DNA of 37,471 bases, taken from assembly GCA_009936795.1 (NCBI GenBank), contig JAACDM010000462.1, positions 1-37,471 of the forward strand. Direction: 5' to 3'. The stretch's first letter is position 1. Every line of letters starts with the position of its first letter. Source of the stretch: Verrucomicrobiaceae bacterium. GTDB taxonomy: Bacteria > Verrucomicrobiota > Verrucomicrobiia > Verrucomicrobiales > DEV007. The notes under the pieces were generated by a model. It was not told where the DNA came from and searched no databases. It was given only the letters and a program-made list of their open reading frames with translations. This document shows, one piece after another, positions 14,327-23,223 of the stretch. Both the position numbers and the translations under genes were made by a program.

Positions 14327-16330
14327 ATGTCTGCGATAGCAACACAGCGCCCCGCTCACTATCGTCCAGACATCGACGGGCTCCGGGCCTTGGCCGTCAT
14401 TCCTGTCCTTCTATTTCACCTCGGCCTGAGCTGCCCTGGTGGTTACGTCGGCGTCGACGTCTTCTTCGTCATCTCGGGCTTTCTCATTACGAGTATCATC
14501 CTGCGAGAGATCGCTGCAGGCACGTTCACTCTCTCTGCATTCTGGGTAAGACGCATCCGGCGTATCTTGCCAGCCTTGTTCATCGTGATCTTGGCAACCA
14601 TGATCGGCGCTGGGTTCGTCCTCTATCCAGAAGACTACCGCCTCTTCGGCAAGGAAGTCATTTCTCAAGCAGCTCTTGTCGCGAACTTCTACTTTTGGCA
14701 ACAAAATGGCTACTTCGATGCCCCAGCCGAGAAACTAGCACTTCTTCATACGTGGTCACTTGCAGTCGAAGAGCAATTCTATCTCCTCTTTCCTTTCGTC
14801 TTGGGACTACTTCATCGATATGGACGATCTCTTCTAAAATGGACGGCGGCATTCGCCATCCTCTCCTTTGCTTGGAGCGCCGTCGGCATCTACGCGTTCC
14901 CCCGGGCCTCCTTCTACCTGCTTCCCGCCCGTGCCTGGGAACTCCTGCTTGGTAGCCTTCTCGCACTCTGGCAAGTGTCCAGCAAGCGGCCTCTTCCAAA
15001 AACCCTATCAGAGATCGGCAGCTGGGGTGGACTGGGCTTGATTCTCTATGCCATCGCCACCTACAGCACGTCGACGCGTTTCCCCGGATCTGCAGCACTC
15101 GCTCCCTGCCTCGGAGCCGGCCTTCTCATCGCCTCAAATGACAAAACGCGCACCGTGGTCGGTCGCCTCCTATCGCTGAGCCCCTTTGTCCTTGTTGGAA
15201 AGATCTCTTACTCGCTTTATCTCTGGCACTGGCCCTTGATTGTTCTCTACAAGGCTAGTTCGATTCAAAGCCTAACGCTCAACGAACAGTTAGGGATCTT
15301 ATTCGCCTCCTTTGTTCTAGCTTGGCTCTCCTGGCGCTTTGTCGAGACTCCCTTCCGCAAGCCTTCCGAATCTTCTAAAATACCTTCAAAGCGCGTCTTC
15401 CAAGCATTCGCAGCAGTGACCGTGGTCTCCATCCTCCTCGGCACCATCATCTATAAAAACGATGGCTTCGAGTCCCGATTCTCACCTGCAGTCATTCGCT
15501 ACATGAATGCCGAGCTAGCGCGCGAACCTGGAGACAAGATTGACCTGCTCGAGAATGGCGCTCCGCCTTTGCTCATCAGAGCAAAGGCCGCCCCCGATGC
15601 CCCAGTTCTTCCCGTCCTCATCTGGGGTGATAGCCACGCCCGCTCCATCCTCCATCTCTGCCGCGAAGCCTGCCGTGAATCTGGCACGAACATCTACGCA
15701 TCAGCCTTCGCCGGAACACCACCTCTACTTGGCACCGTCCATCCGCCCAGAATGACGTCGCGAGACTACACCGACGCCGTCCTGGCATTCATCAAAGCTA
15801 AGCAAATTGAAACCGTCATTCTCGTAGGAAGATGGACGCATCATGCCATTGGAGCCCCTGAGACGAACACCCCACCTGCCCTTCGTGCCAGCGACGCCCC
15901 CAAGATGTCTTCCAAAAAAGCCTTTCGTTCCAGCTTCACTCGCACCATCCGGTCACTAACAGAATCCGACGTCTCCGTTTGGGTCATGAAGCAGGTGCCC
16001 AATCACCGCGTTGACCTACCGAGTGCCCTTGCCACCGCTACTCGATTTCCCTCCCAAGCTCCCAACGGCATCGAATCCCTTGGCGTCAGCGTCACAGAGC
16101 ACCTTGAGTTTCAGAAATTCACCAACGAGATCATCGATGCCCATGCCAGCGATTCCGTGACGGTTCTAGATCCTCTATCAACCTTCACAACCGCCTCAGA
16201 TCGTTGCCGACTTGAACGCGGTGGGCATTCACTCTATCACGACGACAACCATCTCTCCGATCGGGGCTCCCTTGAGCTCCGCCCGCTGTTCGAACCTCTG
16301 TTTCGAACATGGCATGTTAGCCAAAAGTAA
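14327..16330 (+). CDS. Membrane acyltransferase 3 fused to SGNH domain (OafA-like)
   Basis: A 667-residue two-domain envelope protein. Residues 10-375 form the AT3 integral-membrane acyltransferase: start YRPDIDGLRALAVIPVLLFH, FFVISGFLI near 46-54, RRIRRILPAL near 75-84, TWSLAVEEQFYLLFP near 142-156, and about ten helices. Residues 425-667 form a periplasmic SGNH hydrolase-like domain with GDSH at 434-437 and a closing D-x-x-H type motif in YHDDNHLSDRG. Such proteins O-acetylate lipopolysaccharide, peptidoglycan or other surface glycans. ATG 14327, 1 nt after ispE, is chosen; the longer frame from 14258 lies within ispE. The exact acceptor is unknown. Confidence 0.9.
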   Translation: MSAIATQRPAHYRPDIDGLRALAVIPVLLFHLGLSCPGGYVGVDVFFVISGFLITSIILREIAAGTFTLSAFWVRRIRRILPALFIVILATMIGAGFVLYPEDYRLFGKEVISQAALVANFYFWQQNGYFDAPAEKLALLHTWSLAVEEQFYLLFPFVLGLLHRYGRSLLKWTAAFAILSFAWSAVGIYAFPRASFYLLPARAWELLLGSLLALWQVSSKRPLPKTLSEIGSWGGLGLILYAIATYSTSTRFPGSAALAPCLGAGLLIASNDKTRTVVGRLLSLSPFVLVGKISYSLYLWHWPLIVLYKASSIQSLTLNEQLGILFASFVLAWLSWRFVETPFRKPSESSKIPSKRVFQAFAAVTVVSILLGTIIYKNDGFESRFSPAVIRYMNAELAREPGDKIDLLENGAPPLLIRAKAAPDAPVLPVLIWGDSHARSILHLCREACRESGTNIYASAFAGTPPLLGTVHPPRMTSRDYTDAVLAFIKAKQIETVILVGRWTHHAIGAPETNTPPALRASDAPKMSSKKAFRSSFTRTIRSLTESDVSVWVMKQVPNHRVDLPSALATATRFPSQAPNGIESLGVSVTEHLEFQKFTNEIIDAHASDSVTVLDPLSTFTTASDRCRLERGGHSLYHDDNHLSDRGSLELRPLFEPLFRTWHVSQK

Positions 16331-16431
16331 CTTGATAATAGGAATTACTCTCCTTCGCCGATCAATCGATCAGATCATATTCTTAGGGCCTGATGCGTTC
16401 AGCGCTCCCGCACCTTGTTCCCGTTTCACTT

Positions 16432-17100
16432 TCAGTCACTCCCTATTCCTAGCAACCCACTTTCAAACTCCCATGGGATAGCTATGGAGTGGAGTATGAG
16501 CGCTAAATTCCTATACTTGCTTTCGCTGGCAGCACTGAGCTCGGCGTAGCCGGGATTCTCGCTAGGACCACAAAGCTTCTCACTTCCGCCCTTACAAATC
16601 ATCGTAAACGGCACATCGCGCAGGACGCCGAGCGCGTAGACTTCCGCCATCTCCACAGCGAGTTCGCATGAGGCTGGTGCCATGCCAAAAGCGCCAGAGT
16701 CCAAACCTTGGAGCTCATAGACATGACCGGCGCACGGACTTTCCCAACCGCGCCATTTGACTTCTTTATTCTAGCCATCGCAGCCCACTTCATTGCCACA
16801 ATGTTCGTCTACACCTTCAGCAGTAGGCACATGCTTTGCAAACAAGTTGCTATCCCTTGAATTGATCGCCTAGACGAAACATCGGTAATCCGCTGGGCTT
16901 TTAATCACTCCATAACAATCACGCAACAAGCTCATGGTGAAGTTCGCCAGGTAATTGTCGTGATCGAACTCTTCACAGATTGTTTGTGGCTTCGCCTGGG
17001 GATGGGGCCTTGAAATCTCCATTGCCAGGTCGCGATAACGCTTGGCTTCCTTCGCCCTTTCCGATCCTGCTGGATCTGGTTCTGCATAGGGTAGTTTCAT
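16432..17100 (-). pseudogene. Vanadium-haloperoxidase-like gene, two nonsense codons and truncated
   Basis: One minus-strand frame from ATG 17100 (with a good AGG Shine-Dalgarno) runs to 16432 but contains TAG at 16870-16872 and TAG at 16771-16773. Reading through, it gives RDLAMEISRPHPQ, HDNYLANFTMSLLRDCYG, SPADYRCFV-stop-AINSRD, then ELQGLDSGAFGMAPASCEL and AEVYALGVLRDVPFTMI. This order resembles the N-terminal part of vanadium-dependent haloperoxidases (PAP2 superfamily), where 'NFTKGLPH' and 'ELYWMALLRDVPF' blocks occur. The C-terminal half with the vanadate-binding His/Arg residues is missing, so the gene is dead. The family call is from memory of these motifs, at moderate confidence. 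Confidence 0.6.
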
Positions 17101-17492
17101 CCTTTGATACCCTCTCTATTTCCTTATTTTAATCTAGTTGACGAGTGACTATGACCTCCCTGGCAATGCCAACAGCTTGAGTATAGGAGACCAAGCTACC
17201 GCCCGAACAATTCGGATACCTGCTCGACAACCGAGTAGATGCGCACACCCTATCATTGATGCAGGGCAAGCAAATTGTGGCGGATGCTCAAGCATAGCAC
17301 TCAAGGCAACAGCGGCGAAAGTCATTTCAATTCCGCATACCATGCCGCTTTGCTCAATGATTCTGACAACCCTTGAGGTCGGGAGCGTAGGCGAATTCGT
17401 CGGCAGAAGGAAGCACTGACCCACCTAACCAAAAGCGCCATGATAGCATGTCGCAAGATTGTTCAAGTTCACTGGAGCTGCAAATGCGACAG
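17101..17492. other. 392-nt stretch without a recognisable gene
   Basis: Short open frames exist on both strands (for example 17138-17419 on plus and 17149-17424 on minus), but neither shows a familiar motif, a ribosome binding site or gene-like composition. It lies between the broken haloperoxidase gene and the GT-C gene and may be further decayed sequence. Confidence 0.4.
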
Positions 17493-19205
17493 CTAATCGT
17501 CCTCAGCCTCGAGCGCCAAGGCTTTCGACGACTTCCGACCAAGCAGGATAAGTTCACTCCGCAACATCTCAGGAAACTTCCCCGCGTCCTCCAACTCGGC
17601 TTCTGCCGCAGCCCAAGTCTGCGGAGAGCCACCTGGCTGACCGCCCAGCTCCTGACAAAGCAAGAGTGACAGGTAAGCGGAGGACAGCGAATCCTCAGAG
17701 CCATAACGCCGCCCCGCAACGAAGTCATCGACAAGTGCTTGGGCCTTCGCTAGGCCATTCTCAAAGTCTTCTAGCATTAGGCAAGCCCGGATGATGTAGT
17801 ACTGACAGGACGCGTAATCCAAGTGCATCCTACGCTCACTGTAGGCACGTTCGCCAACGCTATTGTAGGCAATGATTTCAGCTTGAACCATGTCCGGCAT
17901 ATCCTCACCCATGACCACTGGATCGGGATGCCCGCGCATGACCATGCCTTTGAAATAGATCCCCATTGCTCGCAGGTTGAGAGGATATTGATACAAGACA
18001 TCTTTGACCAAGTTCTGTTCCTCTCGCCAAACAGGGGAACGAGACCAAGACAAGGTCGCAAACGAGACGACGAGTATTCCGAGCACCGGCCGTGCGATCC
18101 AACGGAGACTAGGAAAGCGGAAATCCGTGAGTTCACGGACGCCATAGGCGAAGAGAAGTCCAATCCACGGCATAGACGGGTAAGTTCGATACTCCACCAT
18201 GGGTTCATCTAACGTGTAGGCGAATCGCAACAAGAGATGGAAGAAGCACAAGCCAAGCAACGCAGCGAGCCAGCGCTTACAGCGAATGTACCTTTCTAAG
18301 ATCACAGCCGCCGCCGCAAAGATCACCACAAGCTTGGTCACCGCTTCGCCGTCTGACCAGGCAATGGTCCATGGAATATGATGATCACTCGACAACCCTA
18401 TAGGCGCGAACATTCTGCTCACATACTCGCCCATCACCCGTGCTTGCGTCAGCCAGTGATGCCCCAATTCCGCGAAATTCCCGAGCTTGGAAAGCACCAA
18501 TCCAAACCAAGCCGCCGTGAACACAATCGCACAGAGCCCTATCCCTGCGATCATCAGTAATCTACTCTTAGGCTCAAGCTGAATTCCTTTGTCCTCACCC
18601 AGCCGCGCGGTAAAGAAGATCAAGATCGTCGCGTGAAAGAACCCTGGCTCTTTCGCCATGCCCGCAAGCAACACTAGCCCTACAGAGATCACACCCCAGA
18701 GAAGTCTTCGCCCGTCACGCCATTTTAGAAAAGCAACGCACGCGAGCATCGAGAGCAACGTCGCCAGTAGAATCGTGGTCTGCGCGGCATAGTGAACGGG
18801 CTCCACACAAAGTGGGTGCACGGCAAAGAGAAGCGCTCCCCAGAAAGCGAGGGATTCCGCGTGACTACAAATCGATTCTGGCCCCAGCCTAACAAAGGAA
18901 CGCAGCAAGCCCAAACTCGTGAAGGCAACCAGACCATGAAGGAACCAATTAAAGCCATGGAAGGCAACTGGGCTCGGCCCGAAGAGAAGATAGATTCCGT
19001 GCCAACAAGCGTGGGTGAGAAATCGACCAATCCAATCAAACTCCAGAGGCTTCGTCCCGATCACCTCCGCCCGCATGACGATGTGGTGAAAGTCGTCCAT
19101 GTAGAAGGCAGCCTGCCAGGCTCCGATCTGTGAAAGGAGCGCTGCGGCAAGCACCAAGAGCCAGGGCCAAAGGGTCCGCGCCCAAGGGCAACTCAGTAGC
19201 TTCAT
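17493..19205 (-). CDS. GT-C-type membrane glycosyltransferase-like protein
   Basis: A 570-residue polytopic membrane protein with about ten hydrophobic helices and a soluble, helical C-terminal tail (about residues 425-570, TPR-like). An Asp-Asp pair follows the first helix (AAFYMDDFHHIV), the position of the catalytic acidic motif in GT-C transferases. HPLCVEPVHYAAQTTILLAT and AMAKEPGFF-like loops resemble TMTC/O-mannosyltransferase-related proteins of Verrucomicrobia. It probably transfers a sugar from a lipid carrier to an envelope protein or glycan outside the inner membrane. Substrate unknown. A 19-nt repeat shared with position 1569 lies just upstream of its start. Confidence 0.75.
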   Translation of the reverse strand: MKLLSCPWARTLWPWLLVLAAALLSQIGAWQAAFYMDDFHHIVMRAEVIGTKPLEFDWIGRFLTHACWHGIYLLFGPSPVAFHGFNWFLHGLVAFTSLGLLRSFVRLGPESICSHAESLAFWGALLFAVHPLCVEPVHYAAQTTILLATLLSMLACVAFLKWRDGRRLLWGVISVGLVLLAGMAKEPGFFHATILIFFTARLGEDKGIQLEPKSRLLMIAGIGLCAIVFTAAWFGLVLSKLGNFAELGHHWLTQARVMGEYVSRMFAPIGLSSDHHIPWTIAWSDGEAVTKLVVIFAAAAVILERYIRCKRWLAALLGLCFFHLLLRFAYTLDEPMVEYRTYPSMPWIGLLFAYGVRELTDFRFPSLRWIARPVLGILVVSFATLSWSRSPVWREEQNLVKDVLYQYPLNLRAMGIYFKGMVMRGHPDPVVMGEDMPDMVQAEIIAYNSVGERAYSERRMHLDYASCQYYIIRACLMLEDFENGLAKAQALVDDFVAGRRYGSEDSLSSAYLSLLLCQELGGQPGGSPQTWAAAEAELEDAGKFPEMLRSELILLGRKSSKALALEAEDD

Positions 19206-19220
19206 TTAGCCCAGAATCGA

Positions 19221-19239
19221 TGATTTTTATGGTTTATCA
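19221..19239. repeat. 19-nt dispersed repeat, copy 2
   Basis: Identical to 1569-1587. It lies 16 nt upstream of the GT-C gene's ATG at 19205. On the minus strand it contains TTGATAAACC just before an AT-rich run, so it could be part of a promoter; that is a guess. Confidence 0.6.
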
Positions 19240-19310
19240 ACCAATCTCCGACCACCTTTTGAAAGATTATCCCTGGAAGTAGCGAGGCCCTCCGGTATAG
19301 GAGCAGACAC

Positions 19311-19946
19311 ATGCCATTGACCGACACCCAGACGCAAGAGTCTCCACCAAAGACTGGTCTCGAAGACGAGCCGCGCACCGCGCAAGAAGCACGCTGGGAT
19401 GAGAACTTCGCCAAACTAGCATTACGCTATGCCGGAGGAGAACACGCCGATGTCCTTTACGCTCCTTGCGGGAGTACCGGACAATTCTACGAACTCCTGG
19501 CAAGCCGCGCGAAGCATCTGCATCTCGTCGAAGACAATCCCGCCAAACTCGAATCCCTTCTCGCCACTCATCCGGATGCCAAACGCTGGGAGCCCCAGGT
19601 TGGCGAAGTCGCAAACCTTCCTCTAACAGACCAAAGCGTAGACCTCGCGTTCTGCATGCATCATTTCTACGACCTGCAGGATTCGGAGTCTCGTCTTGCG
19701 GCGCTCAAGGAACTCGCCCGCGTGAGCCGCCGTTACGTCGCCATCAGCGTGCATGACCGCGCGACCCTGAGCTATATTCGCAAACGCATTCGCAGCGAGA
19801 AGTCGTTCCCGGACTCTCTCAGAATGGCGACCATCCTCAAAGAGGCTGCCCACGCTGATCTAGGATTGGTGCTCAAGCACCCAACACTATCACTGTTCGC
19901 TTATCAGCGCTCGCTACTCTTCGAGAAAACTTCAGCGCGAGGTTAA
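19311..19946 (+). CDS. Class I SAM-dependent methyltransferase
   Basis: A 211-residue cytosolic Rossmann-fold methyltransferase (Methyltransf_11-like). Motif I is unusual (VLYAPCGSTGQFYELL), with CGSTG in place of the common GxGxG. Acidic residue LVEDN marks the end of beta-2. EVANLPLTDQSVDLAFCMHH is the motif around beta-4, and LKELARVSRRYVAISVHD follows it. The N-terminal 25 residues look disordered. The substrate is unknown. It converges with and overlaps by 4 nt the TIM-barrel gene on the opposite strand, and it is divergent from the GT-C gene, so no operon partner helps. Confidence 0.8.
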   Translation: MPLTDTQTQESPPKTGLEDEPRTAQEARWDENFAKLALRYAGGEHADVLYAPCGSTGQFYELLASRAKHLHLVEDNPAKLESLLATHPDAKRWEPQVGEVANLPLTDQSVDLAFCMHHFYDLQDSESRLAALKELARVSRRYVAISVHDRATLSYIRKRIRSEKSFPDSLRMATILKEAAHADLGLVLKHPTLSLFAYQRSLLFEKTSARG

Positions 19947-20953
19947 AGCATGCCCCGAGCAACCAGGTTGTTGAGACGGTGCGCCACATTCTCAACCCCG
20001 TCCAACACGGTATCGCTGTAGCTACGACCATCGGTCGTATCAATGCGATGCCCGGAGTCCAGCTTGCGAAGCCCTTCCAACGCAGGGTCCTCATGGTGAA
20101 AGAGTTCGACGAAAACATACTCCAGCTTACCTGTCTTCGCACAAGCAGCCATGAGTGCGCCAATCCACCCATCATCCGTGGTTAGGCAGCCGCGCGTGGT
20201 CTTGCTAGAAGCATGGAACATCCCGAGCTCTCCCGCTTTGGCCATGTCACGAATCACGGCCTCATTCTCGGGAATGGTTAGGCTGGAATCTCCACAGTGA
20301 GCAGCATCTACCATCACCTTGAAGAAGGCCTTACCTAGAGCCTTGTTCGTGGCTTTGACGATTGACCACGCCTTGCCTACATCCGTGAAGGTCTGAAACT
20401 CGCCACCCCGCAGAAACTCCATGTGCCATGCTTTAATACCACTGTTAGCAAGATCAGCCTCAGCATAGGCTCGTACATGCACTTTCACATTCTGAGCAAC
20501 AGCGGCATCAAAATCAGCGCCCACTTTGGGAGTTGCCCCTGGCTTCATCCATTCTTCGATCGATGTAGAAGCCACTTGGGTAATCTCATGTTGTTTAGCC
20601 AGGGTCAACCCATCCACCAGCATGCCAACGCCCGCATCTTCGTCGTCGGGATTCATCGGATCAGCTCCACCGACCATGAGAATGAGGTGCACGGCCAGCC
20701 CCAGCGCCTTGAGACCCTCTATCATCTCATCATTATCTCCGGGCTCGACTCCTGGAAACACCGAAATCTGCACACAGTTAAATTTGACCGACGATTTCTG
20801 CACCAAGTGGGCCATTTCTGTAACAACCAAAAGCTTGCCATCCTCGCCGCGAGGCAGTCGGCCCTCTTCCGGAACCAGCCCGCCCACAAACTTGATGTGC
20901 GTAGGCACGATCCCGAGTTCCACCGATGTTCTGAGTGTGATGCTTTCAGCCAT
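19943..20953 (-). CDS. Xylose-isomerase-like TIM-barrel protein
   Basis: A 336-residue cytosolic protein that I can place only by fold. The alternating beta/alpha pattern, SIEEWMKPG near the middle, FFKVMVDAAHCGDSS, LGMFHASSKTTRG and YVFVELFHHEDPA supply Glu, Asp and His residues at the places where xylose isomerase-like / sugar-phosphate epimerase barrels hold metal. Proteins like this are conserved in Verrucomicrobia and Planctomycetes without known function. An isomerase or epimerase acting on a sugar or polyol is the likely role. Its start is 98 nt from the divergent candidate selenoprotein gene. Confidence 0.65.
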   Translation of the reverse strand: MAESITLRTSVELGIVPTHIKFVGGLVPEEGRLPRGEDGKLLVVTEMAHLVQKSSVKFNCVQISVFPGVEPGDNDEMIEGLKALGLAVHLILMVGGADPMNPDDEDAGVGMLVDGLTLAKQHEITQVASTSIEEWMKPGATPKVGADFDAAVAQNVKVHVRAYAEADLANSGIKAWHMEFLRGGEFQTFTDVGKAWSIVKATNKALGKAFFKVMVDAAHCGDSSLTIPENEAVIRDMAKAGELGMFHASSKTTRGCLTTDDGWIGALMAACAKTGKLEYVFVELFHHEDPALEGLRKLDSGHRIDTTDGRSYSDTVLDGVENVAHRLNNLVARGML

Positions 20954-21024
20954 GCGCTGTGTTCGCGTAAATCAGATAGGGCGTCAAGCTTGGAGACTTA
21001 ACCCCATGAAAGAGAGTGCAGCCC

Positions 21025-21061
21025 GACGGATCATGGACGAAACTCGAAACCATGATCCGTC
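21025..21061 (+). promoter_or_regulatory. 12-bp hairpin that buries the start codon
   Basis: GACGGATCATGG (21025-21036) and CCATGATCCGTC (21050-21061) are perfect 12-nt inverted repeats with a 13-nt loop. The ATG at 21052-21054, which begins the signal peptide of the next gene, lies within the right arm. In the mRNA this would hide the start codon and could limit translation unless it is opened. As DNA it could also be a repressor site. Confidence 0.55.
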
Positions 21062-22716
21062 CTCTCGCGATCGTTTTGGCCTCTATGATGGTGAGTCCTA
21101 TCTCCCTAATCGCCGACTCAGTGTGGGTTGAAGGAGAAACCGGTCAAACCACCAACCTGCGCAAGAACGGCTGGTATTCGTCCGTTCGAGCACAAGATTT
21201 GTCCGGAGCGGACTGGCTTGCCACTTATGGAAGTGATGTTCCCGTCGTCGCCACCTTTCCTCTTACGTTCACAAAAGCCGGGAACTACACGTTGTGGGTT
21301 CGAGCAAATCCTATCAACGCAACACTTCACGCTGCAATTGGTGCTTCAGAAAAATGGTTAGAAGTTCCTATTTCCTCAGATCGCCATGAAATAATTAACA
21401 TTGCCTCTGATGGCAAACCAGACCTGCGCTTCCTCGCATGGAGCAAAGTTGGGCCGATATCGCTAGTAGAAGGCGAAACAAGACTTCGCTTTCGAATGTC
21501 TTCCAAGAATCGCAACCATGGTGCCATCGATTGTTTCTGCCTCACCACCGACTCCGAGTGGAAACCAATTGGTATCTTAAAACCTAACGAATCTTCCAGT
21601 TGGCCCGCGCCAAAACTAACAGACACCAATCTCAGCCACTGGAGCGAATTCATTCGCCCGTCCGAAAAAGATCTCTCCTGGCGTGGCGTTCGTTGGCACC
21701 GCCATCTCGATGAAGCCGCGGCGGAAGCCAGCGACCTTGGGCGCCCCGTTCTCCTTTGGGCGATGAATGGGCATCCATGTGGTGAGACATGAAACAATGG
21801 CGTCAAAGGACGCGACGAGATCTGGTCAGATCTCAACCTACAAAAGCTTTCCAAGGAATTTGTCTGTGTCATCGAGGAAACCTTTCATCTCCACCCGCCA
21901 AACTGGCTCAAGGATCCTCCGAGACCAAAGAGCACTGCGCTCTATCGCACCTATGTGAAGAATGCACCCAAGCTCTGGCCTAAAAACACCAGCACCTATC
22001 AAGGGTTCTATCTTATGAGCCCCACCGGTGACTACCTAGGTGGAAACTTCGGCATTGTTCGTGAAGAAGAAGCGCGCAACTTGATGACAACAGCGTTAGA
22101 AAAATGGAAAGCGACGGGTGCGGCCATGCGCACCGTTTCAACGAACCCTCCCGCCCTCTATGGTGGGAATGAGCCCCAACCTGGTTCTCTGAAACTGCAG
22201 CTCGCCTACCGTGACCTCCCACGCGGTGACGTTGAAAGACCAACCACGGTCTACGTTCAGAATCCCTACAACCTCGGATGGTTTGATTTCTCAAAAGAGG
22301 AGGCGCGTGCGCTTCTCACAAAATCAGAAGAGCCGGTCACAATCCCGCACTCACTCTTTGCTAAGATGGCCACTCGAACACTAAAGGACGCTGTTCGGGG
22401 CCAGATGTCACGGTGGGATAGCTCGGCACTCCACTCTGGCTCCCTCACTACGCAGCGAATCTTGAAAGCCGTTTCGCGGAGCTCCTATCGCCTAAAAGGA
22501 TCCGTCAATCTGTCAGAGAATGAACGCCGCTATGAAGTTCAGTTGCTCGGCAAAGCCGTTTACGATGAACGCCTGCAGGCCTTTTTTGAATTTGAGCTCG
22601 TCGCCGTAGGCCAACGTAGTGGCAAAGGTGGTGCCAATGGCCGCGAAAACGATCTCGGACCTGCACCAATGGGAGTAGCTTTCAAGCTCTATCGATCACC
22701 CAAAACGAGCCGCTAA
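21052..22716 (+). CDS. Exported thioredoxin-like protein with in-frame UGA, candidate selenoprotein
   Basis: One frame of 555 codons is interrupted only by TGA at 21790-21792 (codon 247). Residues 1-22 are a signal peptide. Residues 23-175 are a beta-sandwich, carbohydrate-binding-like (VWVEGETGQ, GNYTLWVRANP, GAIDCFCL). Residues 205-330 look thioredoxin-like: RPVLLWAMNGHPCGET, then the UGA, then NNGVKGRDEIWSDL. The UGA falls at the N-cap of the helix where redox Cys sits in this fold, four residues after C243. The remaining 308 codons are clean, with TSTYQGFYLMSPTGDYLGG next and an unassigned C-terminal domain. A SECIS-like hairpin follows the UGA. If UGA is read as Sec this is a full oxidoreductase-like protein; if not, it is a gene with one nonsense mutation, giving two pieces (to 21792 and from about 21955). 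Confidence 0.6.
21790..21834 (+). promoter_or_regulatory. UGA codon with SECIS-like hairpin downstream
   Basis: After TGA (21790-21792), GAGATCT (21817-21823) pairs perfectly with AGATCTC (21828-21834) around the loop GGTC (21824-21827). There are 31 nt between the UGA and the loop. Bacterial SECIS rules as I know them ask for a 4-16 bp upper stem, a 3-14 nt loop with G in its first two positions, and 16-37 nt spacing; all are met. The E. coli fdhF SECIS also has GGUC at its tip. A smaller hairpin (GCGTC-AAAG-GACGC, 21800-21813) sits between. The hairpin overlaps codons for DEIWSDL, so coincidence from codon choice is possible. Confidence 0.5.
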
Positions 22717-23223
22717 CCAAGACTTCTTACATTGAGCATGTAGGTGAGATCTGCCGGATCAGACTCTAGCCTCTACCTTAGCGAAGCGATGAAGTTGTCC
22801 ACTGTGCACGTGGTTGGATACGCATGGTATTCCCACACCACATCCAAGAAGTGCTCGCGCGACACGGGCTCACCCCGATGCTCGGCGGAAAAGCGCTCGC
22901 ACCCGAGCAATGAGCTCTTTCATGCTGATGGGCTTCACCAAATAATCATCTGCGTCCGTCTCCAGTCCAGCCACGCGATCATCTACCATGCCTTTGGCTG
23001 TCAACATCAGAATGGAGGGCTTACAACTACGACGCCGCAACTTCAGACACACTCTGTAGCCATCCACCCCGGGCATCATCACGTCGAATAGAATCAGATT
23101 ACAAGCGCGCTCCAAGCCAAGTTGACCATCTTCAGCTGTGGCCACACGAGAACCATGCCCCCGCAAGGCCTCTGCTAGAGCCATCCTTATGGCCAGTTCG
23201 TCATCGATGATGAGTAGACTAGT
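22713..23223 (-). pseudogene. OmpR-family response regulator, decayed
   Basis: The minus strand begins TSLLIIDDELAIRMALAEAL (receiver domain start, acidic pair DD) immediately after an in-frame TAG, with no start codon left. The receiver continues with LILFDVMMPGVDGYRVC (phospho-acceptor Asp) and LVKPISMKELIARVRALFRR (conserved Lys) in one frame ending at 22870. The winged-helix remnant is in another frame: SREHFLDVVWEYHAYPTT, TVDNFIASLR, a TAG, then RLESDPADLTYMLNVRS. About 40 residues between receiver and recognition helix are missing. Start loss, deletion, frameshift and nonsense make this clearly non-functional as an OmpR regulator. Its end overlaps the stop of the candidate selenoprotein gene. 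Confidence 0.75.

Noticed and set aside
16870-16872. TAG codons in the haloperoxidase-like gene as pyrrolysine sites
   Set aside because: Two TAGs, a missing catalytic half and other decaying genes nearby favour pseudogenisation; no pyl gene is in the window.
17138-17424. Opposed small open frames in the 17.1-17.4 kb gap
   Set aside because: No motif, ribosome binding site or gene-like context on either strand.
20423-21001. 192-residue plus-strand open frame and a related 201-residue one at 20526-21131
   Set aside because: Both are antisense to the TIM-barrel gene and are not continuous with any recognised domain.
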